The position numbers and the translations under genes are program-made. The notes beneath the pieces were generated by a model that worked only from the letters and a program-made list of their open reading frames with translations, searched no databases and was not told the origin of the DNA. A DNA stretch of 64,000 nt, taken from NCBI RefSeq assembly GCF_030077735.1, contig NZ_JASJEU010000022.1, positions 186,001 through 250,000 of the forward strand, in the 5' to 3' direction. This document shows, one piece after another, positions 1 through 7,808 of the stretch. Source of the stretch: Gordonibacter faecis (lineage in GTDB: Bacteria > Actinomycetota > Coriobacteriia > Coriobacteriales > Eggerthellaceae). Numbering within the stretch: position 1 is the stretch's first letter; every line of letters starts with the position of its first letter.

Positions 1-27
1 TGTTCGCCGTCGCCCGCTCAGACAAGT

Positions 28-729
28 TTGTCCAGCGAGCGTCGCATCCTCATGCGTAAGCGCATTGCGGTGGTGGTGGCGCTTGTCGCACTCACGGCGG
101 GGATCGGCGCGTTCTGGGTGCTCTACGGGCCCGAGCTTTTGGCCTTCGTGTCTGACGCGCCGCGCTTCCGCGCGTGGGTGGATGAAACCGGCGCGCTCGC
201 TCGCGTCGCGTTCGTTGCGGCGAATATGGCGCAGGTGGTGCTCGCCTTTCTCCCTGGTGAGCCGCTGGAATTGGCGGCGGGCTACGCGTTTGGCTTTTGG
301 GAGGGCACGCTCTGGTGTCTCGTGGCCAGCGCGCTCGGAACAACCCTGGTGATGCTGCTGGTGCGCAGCTTTGGCATGCGCATCGTCGGGCTGTTCTTCC
401 CGCCCGAAAAGCTGGCCTCGGTGGAGTGGCTGCGCGACTCGCGCCGTTTCGAGTTGCTGCTGTTCGTGGTGTTCCTCATCCCCGGCACACCGAAAGACCT
501 GCTCACCTACGTGGCCGGCCTCGGCACAAGCCCCGTGTGGCGCATCGTCGCCCTCACCACGGTAGGACGCATCCCCTCCATTGTGTCCTCCACCCTGGCT
601 GCTGGCACTTTCGGCGACGGAAACTACCTGGCCACCGCCCTCATCGTCGCACTCACGCTGATTTTGGCGGCCCTTGGCGTGGTGGCCTACCGCAAACTCG
701 CCCGCACGCAAAGCGCCAAAACGCAGTAA
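28..729 (+). CDS. TVP38/TMEM64 (VTT-domain) membrane protein
   Basis: Hydrophobic protein of up to 233 residues with about five or six membrane segments, the first at residues 13-33. The central part has the layout of the SNARE-associated/VTT (DedA-like) family: a glycine-rich stretch FLPGEPLELAAGYAFG near residues 74-89 and a second conserved stretch FLIPGTPKDLLTYVAG near 148-163. Members are integral membrane proteins linked to lipid scrambling or membrane homeostasis; the substrate here is unknown. The frame is open to the left edge of the window, so the true start may lie outside. Within the window a TTG at 28 or the ATG at 52 (MRKRIAVV, directly before the first membrane helix) could be used. 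Confidence 0.8.
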   Translation: MSSERRILMRKRIAVVVALVALTAGIGAFWVLYGPELLAFVSDAPRFRAWVDETGALARVAFVAANMAQVVLAFLPGEPLELAAGYAFGFWEGTLWCLVASALGTTLVMLLVRSFGMRIVGLFFPPEKLASVEWLRDSRRFELLLFVVFLIPGTPKDLLTYVAGLGTSPVWRIVALTTVGRIPSIVSSTLAAGTFGDGNYLATALIVALTLILAALGVVAYRKLARTQSAKTQ

Positions 730-780
730 TTATTTCGCCACGTTCCCCCCTCTTCCCCACCGCTCGCTGGCGAAACGTGG

Positions 781-803
781 TTATTGAGAGGAATTCTCAA
801 TAA
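781..803. promoter_or_regulatory. Fur/PerR-like operator palindrome
   Basis: A perfect 9-bp inverted repeat, TTATTGAGA (781-789) and TCTCAATAA (795-803), with the 5-bp spacer GGAAT. The core TTGAGA-n5-TCTCAA closely resembles the classic Fur-family box TTGAGAATNATTCTCAA. It lies about 105 bp upstream of the ferritin-like/encapsulin pair, as expected for iron- or peroxide-responsive control. That Fur or PerR binds here is inferred. Confidence 0.6.
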
Positions 804-907
804 GCCCAACGATTTTTCGAGACAAAAGGCGACAAGCAGAGTAGTATATCTTTCAAGGTTAGAGGAAAGGCCGCCCCGACGCGGCACCATTGAAAGAGAG
901 GGATCAT

Positions 908-1279
908 ATGCCCAGTTTCGCCAATCCGTTCGCCGGAAATGTTGAGCGCAAGATGACCAACGCCGAGCTCATGCAGGCGCTGCGCCTGGACATCGCCGGC
1001 GAGCTTGAAGCCATTTACCTGTACGAATCGCACTACCTGGCCACCGACGATCCGGCCGCGAAGGCCGTGCTCGCCGACATCCGCGACGAGGAAAAGGCCC
1101 ACATGGGCGAACTCATCACGCTGATGCGCCACCTCGACCCCAAGGAAACCGAGTTCTTCCTGGAGGGCGAAGGCGAAGTGCAGGAGCACCTGGCCGAGCT
1201 TGGCATCATCACCGACGGCGAGATTGCCCCCGCCCCGGCCGAGCCCGCCCCCGCCCCCACCGTGGGCGACCTGTCCTAA
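908..1279 (+). CDS. Encapsulated ferritin-like protein (encapsulin cargo)
   Basis: A 123-residue ferritin-like protein. Two helices carry metal-binding residues: the ELEAIYLYE region near residues 33-41 and the EEKAH motif near 63-67. This is the short two-helix form of encapsulin-associated ferritins, which assemble and oxidise Fe(II) inside the shell. After a Pro/Ala-rich linker (APAPAEPAPAP) the protein ends in TVGDLS, which matches the C-terminal cargo-loading peptide class that docks on the inner encapsulin wall. The ATG at 908 is preferred over the TTG at 890 because GAGAGGGA precedes it at normal spacing. The encapsulin shell gene follows 87 bp downstream, so iron storage in a nanocompartment is a confident inference. 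Confidence 0.9.
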   Translation: MPSFANPFAGNVERKMTNAELMQALRLDIAGELEAIYLYESHYLATDDPAAKAVLADIRDEEKAHMGELITLMRHLDPKETEFFLEGEGEVQEHLAELGIITDGEIAPAPAEPAPAPTVGDLS

Positions 1280-1303
1280 GCATTTCCCCCGGTCACGCGC
1301 GAA

Positions 1304-1319
1304 TGTTTCACGTGAAACA
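1304..1319. other. parS centromere site (ParB-binding)
   Basis: TGTTTCACGTGAAACA is a perfect 16-bp palindrome identical to the bacterial parS consensus bound by ParB. It sits in the 87-bp gap between the cargo ferritin and the encapsulin gene. A second perfect copy is at 38639. parS sites cluster near oriC, so this supports an origin-proximal location. Confidence 0.9.
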
Positions 1320-1366
1320 GTGCCCGCGCACCGGCCACACGCATCAACCATCGAAAGGAGCCCGTT

Positions 1367-2176
1367 ATGGATTACTTGGCTCGTGAATCGGCCGATCTCT
1401 CGGTCGAGTTGTGGAACCGCATCGACGACGCCGTCATTGGCACGGCGCGTGCGCATCTGACCTGCCGTCGCTTCCTGAAGACGTACGGCCCGCTGGGCCC
1501 CGGCATTACCACGGTCGCCGTTGACGGCGTGGCGAAGGACGAGGTGCTGGAAGACGGCATCGGTCGCATCGTCGGCCGCACGCAGCTGGAGTTGCCGCTG
1601 TTCTACGAGGACTTCACCCTGTTCGGCCGCGACCTCGACCTGGCCGCACGCACCGGCACGCCCGTCGACATGGCCCCGGCCATCGCCGCCGCCAAAAAAG
1701 CCACGCGCCGCGAGGACGACCTCATCCTGAACGGCAACAAGGCGCTTGGCACTGACGGCCTGCTCACCGTGAAGGGCTCGGTGAAGGTGAAGAAGGGCGA
1801 CTGGAAAGTCGGCGAGAACGCGTTCACCGACGTGGCCGCCGCTGTTTCGCAGCTGGCGAAGAACGGCTATCTGGGTCGTTACGCCCTGGTGGTGGCGCCC
1901 GATTTGTTCCTGGACCTGCAGCGCCTGCAGCCGAACACCGGCATGCTGGAAATTGACCGCATCCAGAAACTCGTGCAGGACGTGTACATGACCAGCGTTC
2001 TTGACCCCGGCAAGGCCGTCCTCGTGTGCGCCGAGCCGGAGTACCTGGACGTGGCCCTGGGCCTGGACCTGTCCGTGGGCTACCTGGAGTTGGTCGACTT
2101 CAACCACACCTTCCGCATCATGGAAACCCCCGCCCTCCGCATCAAAGACCCCGCCGCCATCGCCGTACTGGCATAG
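1367..2176 (+). CDS. Encapsulin shell protein (linocin-M18 / HK97 fold)
   Basis: A 269-residue protein of typical family-1 encapsulin length. Recognisable features are the N-terminal amphipathic segment LARESADLSVELWNRID, the stretch near residues 30-50 ending in KTYGPLGPG, the ELPLFYEDFTLFGRDL stretch near residues 74-89, the DDLILNG segment, and the C-terminal sheet region ending RIKDPAAIAVLA. The protein self-assembles into an icosahedral shell with the HK97 capsid fold and encloses the ferritin-like cargo encoded just upstream. AAAGGAG lies directly before the ATG. A parS site lies in the intergenic gap upstream. The gene converges on the UbiB-family gene across a strong hairpin. Confidence 0.95.
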   Translation: MDYLARESADLSVELWNRIDDAVIGTARAHLTCRRFLKTYGPLGPGITTVAVDGVAKDEVLEDGIGRIVGRTQLELPLFYEDFTLFGRDLDLAARTGTPVDMAPAIAAAKKATRREDDLILNGNKALGTDGLLTVKGSVKVKKGDWKVGENAFTDVAAAVSQLAKNGYLGRYALVVAPDLFLDLQRLQPNTGMLEIDRIQKLVQDVYMTSVLDPGKAVLVCAEPEYLDVALGLDLSVGYLELVDFNHTFRIMETPALRIKDPAAIAVLA

Positions 2177-2215
2177 AACGCGCGGAGCGCAAAGCGACAC
2201 ATCCAACGATTCACC

Positions 2216-2248
2216 AAGCGGCCCGCCCCCAAGCGGGCCGCTTCTTTG
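2216..2248. terminator. Bidirectional hairpin terminator
   Basis: A perfect 11-bp stem, AAGCGGCCCGC (2216-2226) and GCGGGCCGCTT (2233-2243), with a 6-nt loop and CTTT following. It lies between the convergent encapsulin and UbiB-family genes. Confidence 0.8.
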
Positions 2249-2250
2249 TA

Positions 2251-3906
2251 CTACAACCGCTCCTCGGATTTTTGGCGGTGGCGGATGAGGAGGTTGCGCC
2301 AGACTACGTAGGCGGCTAGGACGAAGGCGCCTACGTAGCCGAAGACGGCGAGGAAGGGGACGCCGAGGAATTGGGGGTGCATGTTTGTTTGGGCGAGCAG
2401 GCTGGAGCCCACGAACAGGCCCGCCGAGATCAGCGCCATGGCCACCGTGCCACTGACGGAGTAGAGGGCGGCCAGCACGTCTGTAGGAATACCCAGTTCA
2501 GCGCCCACTTTCACCTGACCACGATTCACCATGTCCAGGGTGTGCGATGCCTGCGTGGGCAGGCGCACGGCGGACTCCGTGGATGACAGCGCGATGCTCA
2601 TGAACTCGCGTGCCTTCGTCTCCATCGACTCCCACGTACGCTCGCGGCGGCGCACGTGGTCGGCGATGATATCAATAACGCTCTCATCAGGTGCAATATC
2701 AACCAGCACGCCCTCTATGGTCACCATGCCGCGCGCGAGCAGCGTAAATGACGGCGGCATGGCCAGATTCTGCGAGCGCAGAACGTCGAACACGTCGAGT
2801 AGCGCCTGCCCCACATTTATAGAAGCGAGGTTCGCCGTGGCGTACGAAGCCACCAGCTGACCCAGCTGGTCGAGCAGCCGCCCGTGATCGACGGGGCCAT
2901 CCTCGCGCGTGGCGGTGAGCAGGGCTTGCATGAGCGCGTAGGGGTCGTTCTCGGCCGCGGCGCGCAGCATCTTGCCCACCAGCCCGCGTTCCACCGGGCT
3001 AAGCAAACCCACCATTCCCAAGTCAATCCATACAATGTCACCGTCGCTCACCAGCAGGTTGCCAGGGTGCGGGTCGGCGTGAAAGAAGCCGTTGTCCACA
3101 ATCTGCGTGACGTAGCTCTCAGCCAGCCGATGTCCCAACTCGCGCGGATCCAACCCCCGCGCGCACAGCGCGGGTATGTCGTTAATCATGGGGCCCTCGA
3201 TGAAGTCCATGACTAACACATCATCTGAGCTGATGAGCGGGTACGGCCGCGGACTTTCCACTCCCGGCTGGTCAGCCAAAAGCGTACGGAAGCGTTCAAG
3301 GTTGCGCAACTCCACGCGGAAGTCCAACTCCTGACGGGTAGTGCGCTCCAATTCTGTGACCAGGTCCTCCAGCGACAACTTGATGCCGTCGGTTGCGCGC
3401 GTCAGCCCGATAAGCGCAACAGCCCGGCGAATAAGCGCCAAGTCCTGCGTCATCTGCTCCACCACGTGCGGCCGTCGCACCTTCACCGCCACCCACGGGC
3501 CATCAGGCGCAATGCGGGCGCGATGCACTTGCGCGATAGACGCCGAGCCCAGCGGCCGTTCTTCAATGCACGAAAACGTCTCCCGCCACGGATGCCCAAG
3601 CGATACCTCCACCGTGGCTATCACCTGGGAATACGGCATGGGTGGCACATCGGCACGCAGGCGCTTGAACGCCTCGGCGTAGGCAGGCGGAATAACGTCG
3701 CTGCGGTTCGCCGCAATCTGCCCCATTTTCACGAACGTGGGGCCCAAGTCTTCCAACAGGCTGGTGGCCTCATAAGGCGTGAGTCCTTTCAGTACGTGAT
3801 GCCGCCGCAGGATGCGCTCGATCTCGCGCAGCCGCCGGCCCGAGTGCGCGCCCTTGTCGCGCCGCGCCTCAACCGCCACCTGCGCCACTTCTCGAAACGT
3901 GGGCAT
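2251..3906 (-). CDS. ABC1/UbiB (AarF) family atypical kinase, membrane-anchored
   Basis: A 551-residue ABC1/UbiB-family protein. The family signatures are the KxGQ-type motif (FVKMGQIAANR), an Ala-rich loop variant (PLGSASIAQVHRA), VAVKVRRP with the ATP-site lysine, the catalytic stretch GFFHADPHPGNLLV, and IDLGMVGLL in the DFG position. Two hydrophobic helices end the protein. Relatives support quinone or lipid biosynthesis, often as ATPases rather than protein kinases; in a respiratory anaerobe a role in quinone metabolism or transport is plausible but unproven. I chose the ATG at 3906 because AAGGGAGGT precedes it; starts at 3981/3984 would add 25-26 residues with a poorly spaced SD. Confidence 0.9.
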   Translation of the reverse strand: MPTFREVAQVAVEARRDKGAHSGRRLREIERILRRHHVLKGLTPYEATSLLEDLGPTFVKMGQIAANRSDVIPPAYAEAFKRLRADVPPMPYSQVIATVEVSLGHPWRETFSCIEERPLGSASIAQVHRARIAPDGPWVAVKVRRPHVVEQMTQDLALIRRAVALIGLTRATDGIKLSLEDLVTELERTTRQELDFRVELRNLERFRTLLADQPGVESPRPYPLISSDDVLVMDFIEGPMINDIPALCARGLDPRELGHRLAESYVTQIVDNGFFHADPHPGNLLVSDGDIVWIDLGMVGLLSPVERGLVGKMLRAAAENDPYALMQALLTATREDGPVDHGRLLDQLGQLVASYATANLASINVGQALLDVFDVLRSQNLAMPPSFTLLARGMVTIEGVLVDIAPDESVIDIIADHVRRRERTWESMETKAREFMSIALSSTESAVRLPTQASHTLDMVNRGQVKVGAELGIPTDVLAALYSVSGTVAMALISAGLFVGSSLLAQTNMHPQFLGVPFLAVFGYVGAFVLAAYVVWRNLLIRHRQKSEERL

Positions 3907-4120
3907 GCGCACCTCCCTTGCCATTCGCCAGTTCGCCACCACGTTGCCGTGGCGCCGCTTCACCAAGCGTCCTACCTGCATCAACCTCCCAGCCTAGCAC
4001 CACCGCGCGCCGCCCCACATGCGCCCGCGCATCGGTCATCCCCCGGTCGCCAAACCGCAAGCGCGCCGCCGACAGCCGCGCAACGCGCCGGCCAACGTCC
4101 CCGCGCGCGCCGCCCGCGCA

Positions 4121-4129
4121 TGCTATCAT
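4121..4129 (+). promoter_or_regulatory. Possible extended -10 promoter
   Basis: TGCTATCAT reads as an extended -10 (TGnTATCAT) that ends only 11 bases before the ATG at 4140. No convincing -35 or Shine-Dalgarno is visible, so the transporter mRNA could be leaderless or nearly so. This is inferred from sequence alone. Confidence 0.3.
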
Positions 4130-4139
4130 GCACAACACC

Positions 4140-5114
4140 ATGACGCGCATCGAACACACCTCAGCCCCGCTTCCGCTGGCAGCCTACAAAGGCTTCCTCT
4201 TGATCGCTGCCGCCATCTGGGGTTTAGGCACCGTCGTCATCAAATCCACCGTGGACGCATTTCCACCCGCATGGATCGTCGGCACCCGGTTTACGGTTGC
4301 GGGCATTGTGTTAGGCCTGATCATGCTGCCGCGCTTCCGCCGCTCACTGGACCTCGATCACCTGAAGAAAGGCGCCGTCCTGGGCGTGTGGCTGTTTCTG
4401 GCCTACTGGGCGAACTCCACGGGGCTCACCGACACCACGGCCTCGAACAGTTCGTTTCTCACATCGCTCTACTGCGTCATCATTCCCTTTTTGGGATGGG
4501 GCCTGCGCGGCACGCGGCCGACGCGCTACAACATTGCCGCAGCGCTCGTGTGCGTGGCGGGCGTAGGGTGTGTGTCGTTCGCGGGGGCGGCCGGCTTCTC
4601 GCTGCGGTTCGGCGACCTGATTACCCTGCTCTCAGCGCTGTTCCTCAGCTTCCACGTGGTGTATTCGGCGAAATTTGCGCCTGGCCGCGACATGACACTG
4701 CTCACGGTGATCCAATTCCTTGTGGCTGGCGTGCTGGGCTTCATCTTCGGCGGCGTGTTCGAACCCATGCCCAATTTCGCAGCACTCGGCACCGACACGT
4801 GGGTCAGCCTGGCGTACCTCGCGCTGTTCGCCTCATGCCTCGCGCTGCTGCTCCAAAACACGGCGGTCGCCCACGTCGATCCCGCGCCAGCCTCGCTCTT
4901 CCTGGCTACGGAATCGGTGTTCGGCGTGACGTTTTCCATCCTGTTTCTTGGCGAAGCTCTCACGCTGCCCCTGTTCGCCGGCTTCGCGCTCATCTTCGCT
5001 GGCATCGTAGCCAGCGAATACCTCCCCCAACGCGCCGCCGCCAAACAAGAGGCAGACGTGCTCGAACACCCAGAACTCGAACCAGCCGATTCGGCAGAAC
5101 TGGAAGAAGTCTGA
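4140..5114 (+). CDS. EamA/DMT-superfamily transporter
   Basis: A 324-residue permease with about ten membrane helices arranged as two EamA repeats. The first starts GFLLIAAAIWGLGTVVIKS and the second contains the typical ASLFLATESVFGVTFSILFLGE motif. Drug/metabolite transporters export amino acids, nucleobases or similar solutes; no substrate can be deduced. The start at 4140 (MTRIEH) fits the family; an ATG at 4128 is the alternative. The protein ends ELEEV, and its TGA stop lies inside the left end of a MITE-like repeat (5107-5464), so the insertion appears to have shaped the C-terminus. A paralogue of the same family lies at 40792-41832. Confidence 0.85.
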   Translation: MTRIEHTSAPLPLAAYKGFLLIAAAIWGLGTVVIKSTVDAFPPAWIVGTRFTVAGIVLGLIMLPRFRRSLDLDHLKKGAVLGVWLFLAYWANSTGLTDTTASNSSFLTSLYCVIIPFLGWGLRGTRPTRYNIAAALVCVAGVGCVSFAGAAGFSLRFGDLITLLSALFLSFHVVYSAKFAPGRDMTLLTVIQFLVAGVLGFIFGGVFEPMPNFAALGTDTWVSLAYLALFASCLALLLQNTAVAHVDPAPASLFLATESVFGVTFSILFLGEALTLPLFAGFALIFAGIVASEYLPQRAAAKQEADVLEHPELEPADSAELEEV

Positions 5115-5464
5115 CGCGCTATCGCGCTGGCTAGTACGCCACAAGGTGTCCAACCTTCTCGCTTTACGACGCGAGCTGACTAACTTGAAGGTGTTGACGT
5201 GCGACAAGGATCACCTCCGTAGAAGTGCTACCAGCGACGGCGCGCAGCGCCTAGTCCCTTTAGGGAAGCATCCGTTCGCGCGAAGCGCGAAAACGCAGGT
5301 TCCGGTTGAGTTCTCCGCCTGCGGCGGAGAGGGCGCTTCGTGAAGCGCCCCTACGAAGGTTATCGTTTTAGTTATGTTTATCGTACATGAACGAGCCCTC
5401 GTCATAGTGGTAGGGAGGGTACCCACCCCGTGGCGTAATCAGTAGCGCGTAAGCGCGTCACTTT
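5107..5464. mobile_element. MITE-like element, full copy (family A)
   Basis: Both ends carry the family inverted repeat. The left end reads AGAAGTCTGACGCGCT and the right end, reversed, AAAGTGACGCGCTTACGCGC. The interior shares long identical blocks with the copies at 38277, 54562 and 62108, including hairpins of the type CTCCGCCTGCGGCGGAG and GGCGCTTCGTGAAGCGCC and the stretch AGTTATGTTTATCGTACATG. It has no transposase and no plausible gene. It starts inside the last codons of the EamA gene. Confidence 0.8.
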
Positions 5465-5535
5465 ATGTGAAGGTTCGCATGAAGCACGCGGATGGGGATA
5501 CCGTTTTACGCCTTGGCATTCAAGTTGCCTCAAAA

Positions 5536-5675
5536 TGGCACAGATCGCCCTTATGTACGGATTTGAACCTCTTGGGACCGCGGATCTTTCGCTGTTATTA
5601 AAGAAACGCCTGTTCGCTATTTTCCTCTTTTGATTTTGGAGCTTCAAATCCGTACACGAACGCGATTTTGTGCCA
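5536..5675. repeat. Palindromic element with ~33-bp imperfect inverted ends
   Basis: The outer arms begin TGGCACA (5536) and end TGTGCCA (5675). The inner arms are a perfect 14-bp pair, TGTACGGATTTGAA (5554-5567) and TTCAAATCCGTACA (5643-5656). The whole 140-bp unit looks like a second, smaller MITE-type family. No other copy is visible in this window. The rest of 5465-6005 holds this unit and a lone family-A end at 5721-5750; no gene is supported. Confidence 0.55.
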
Positions 5676-5720
5676 AATTCTCGGATGATTCTTACACAGC
5701 GCGCCCATCTCATGCCCCAA

Positions 5721-5750
5721 TAGCCGGCGCGAAGCGCGTCACACTTTTGC
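5721..5750. repeat. Solo end fragment of family-A element
   Basis: GCGCGAAGCGCGTCACACTT followed by TTG matches the right terminal repeat of the copy at 62108-62476, without the interior. It is likely a decayed insertion. Confidence 0.5.
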
Positions 5751-6005
5751 GCAGCGGCGCAAAGCTTTCTCGCCGCCCCTTCCTCTTCACAATAATGACG
5801 ATTGCGTAAAGGATGGGGCGCGGGGTAGTGGTTTATGGCAAGATGGAGCATTGCATAGTCATATGCAGAGACACACGATAGTCGAGCGACCGCGTCCGCG
5901 CCTTGCGCGTGGCCGGCGATGCAAGCGCGCACGCCGCAACCCGCGGCGACAGGGGTAGCTGCGCGGGATATCCGCAACCGGAGTTCGCGCGATAAAGGAG
6001 ATGCG

Positions 6006-7343
6006 ATGGGCTTTCTCTCAAGGTTCGAAGGCAAGATGGAAGACACGTTGGAAGGTGCGGCCGACCACATGTTCGACGCTCCCATTTCGCCTGTTCAGAT
6101 TGCGAAGAAGGCGGAAAAGCAGATGCGGCGCGGCAAGATGGTGGGCGCGGGTAAGCAGTACGCCCCCACGCTGTACACCGTGCTGGTGAACCCGGATGAC
6201 GACCAGCGCCTGTTCGGCTATTACCCTACGCTGGCGGGCGAAACGGAAACCTATCTTGCAGCGAAGGCGGCCGACGAAGGCCTGGTCATGGACGGGCAGC
6301 CGCTCGTGCGCTTCATCGTGGACGAAGAGTTGAAGCACGGGAAGTTCGACATTATTGCTGAACCCGTGGCGGCACCTATTATTGCTCAGTTGCGCGCGGA
6401 AGAAATGCAGCGCTACGGCCTGGGCGGCGCGGCTCCAGTGCCCGCGGGCGGACAGGCGGCTCCCTATGGTGCGCCGGCCGGGGGTTATGCGGCAGCACCG
6501 GCACCTGCACCTGCACCCGCGCCGGTGCCCGAGCCCGTTCCCTCGCGCGCGCCCGCCCCGCAGGCGCAGCCCTACGGCCACGGCCAACCCGCGCCCGCAG
6601 CCGACCCCTACGCACCCAGCGACCCGTACGCAGCCCCGGCCGCCTACCCAGCAGCCGCCTCACCTGCGCCGATGCCCCAACCCTACCAGGACTTGGACGC
6701 GGGCTTCACCGGCTATGACGACTTCAATGCCTACGATCAGGGCGCCAAGCCGCCCCTGCCCTACGTGCCGGAAGACGAAATCGACTACTCCATCGACTAC
6801 GGCGAATACACCTTCGACAGCCAAGATTTCCAGGACTATCGCGAAAACGGCCGCTCGCAAGCCCGGCCCGTACCCGCGCCCGACTCCCCCGCCGCAGCCG
6901 CAGGCTTCGCGGGCGGCGCAGCCGCCGGTGCCGCAGCAGCAGCAGCCGCAGCAGCCGCCTACGCCGCGCATCCCGCAGCCGGCGCCCCCGTCGCGGCCGA
7001 CACCGTGGTATTCGCAGGCGGCGGCCAGGCCACGCCCGTGCCCAACCAGCAGGCAGTGCGCGCCAGCCTCATTGACACCACGAACAACCGCACCTACACG
7101 CTGGCAGCATCGCGCCTACTCATGGGCCGCGAATCGAAAAACGACATCGTCGTGGACGACATCAACGCCAGCCGCACGCACGCCGAGTTGCGCTTCGAGC
7201 CCCAGGGTGTGTGGACCATCACCGACCTCGGCTCCACCAACGGCACCTTCGTCAACGGCGCTGAAATTGCCACCAGTCCCCTGCGCGAAGGCGACCGCAT
7301 CACCATCGGCATGACGAACTTCGTGTTCACGCAGGCGCAGTGA
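6006..7343 (+). CDS. fhaA: FhaA-like protein: DUF3662 plus C-terminal FHA domain
   Basis: A 445-residue protein. Residues 1-120 match the DUF3662/FhaA N-terminal domain (MGFLSRFEGKMEDTLEGAAD, then a compact alpha/beta region). Residues 140-345 are a low-complexity Pro/Ala/Tyr/Gln linker. The last ~95 residues are a forkhead-associated domain with GRESKNDIV, SRTHAEL and DLGSTNGTFVNG, which bind phosphothreonine. In actinobacteria FhaA is phosphorylated or bound by PknB and controls peptidoglycan precursor flow at the cell pole and septum. AAAGGAG lies 5 nt before the ATG at 6006. It heads the operon with fhaB, the PP2C phosphatase, the SEDS-PBP fusion and the PASTA kinase. Confidence 0.9.
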   Translation: MGFLSRFEGKMEDTLEGAADHMFDAPISPVQIAKKAEKQMRRGKMVGAGKQYAPTLYTVLVNPDDDQRLFGYYPTLAGETETYLAAKAADEGLVMDGQPLVRFIVDEELKHGKFDIIAEPVAAPIIAQLRAEEMQRYGLGGAAPVPAGGQAAPYGAPAGGYAAAPAPAPAPAPVPEPVPSRAPAPQAQPYGHGQPAPAADPYAPSDPYAAPAAYPAAASPAPMPQPYQDLDAGFTGYDDFNAYDQGAKPPLPYVPEDEIDYSIDYGEYTFDSQDFQDYRENGRSQARPVPAPDSPAAAAGFAGGAAAGAAAAAAAAAAYAAHPAAGAPVAADTVVFAGGGQATPVPNQQAVRASLIDTTNNRTYTLAASRLLMGRESKNDIVVDDINASRTHAELRFEPQGVWTITDLGSTNGTFVNGAEIATSPLREGDRITIGMTNFVFTQAQ

Positions 7344-7394
7344 GCGGAGCGAGCGCGCAATGGTACCTAACCGCATAGAGCGAGGGGTGTTCTC

Positions 7395-7808
7395 GTGATC
7401 GATGTCGTGCTGCTGATTGGCCGCCTGCTGTTCGTGGCGCTGCTATACCTGTTCCTGTTCGCTCTCATGAAAACGGGCGTGGGGCTGGTGCGCGGCCAGC
7501 GCAAAAAGGAACGCACCTGGAATCTGTCGGTCGAACGCGGGCCGAAAGAGCTGCGCGGCGTGTCCATTGTGGTGCGCGGTCCCGTTATTGTGGGCCGCAG
7601 CCCCGGCGCCGACATCGTGGTGGGAGCGGGCTACGTGTCCGGCCGACACGCACGCTTCAGCCTGATGGGACAGAACCTCTTCGTAGAAGACTTGGGCTCA
7701 ACGAACGGCACAGCCGTAAATGGCCAGCTCATCAGCGAACCCGTGGCACTCAAGAACGGCGACGTGGTGAACGTGGGCGACGTCGCCATCCGCGTGAGGT
7801 TTGCCTGA
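7395..7808 (+). CDS. fhaB: FhaB-like protein: membrane anchor plus FHA domain
   Basis: A 137-residue protein: an N-terminal membrane helix (residues 4-28), a short basic linker, and an FHA domain with VGRSPGADIVV, SGRHARFSL and DLGSTNGTAVNG. This is the FhaB/FipA arrangement found beside fhaA and pstP in actinobacteria, where it links kinase signalling to division and cell-wall synthesis. The start is GTG at 7395, with GAGGGG upstream. Its TGA overlaps the ATG of the phosphatase gene by one base, which indicates translational coupling. Confidence 0.9.
   Translation: MIDVVLLIGRLLFVALLYLFLFALMKTGVGLVRGQRKKERTWNLSVERGPKELRGVSIVVRGPVIVGRSPGADIVVGAGYVSGRHARFSLMGQNLFVEDLGSTNGTAVNGQLISEPVALKNGDVVNVGDVAIRVRFA

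Noticed and set aside
797..2206. A 469-codon minus-strand frame across the ferritin and encapsulin genes
   Set aside because: It spans two clear plus-strand genes and the parS gap, with His/Val/Gly-rich shadow composition and no recognisable domain.
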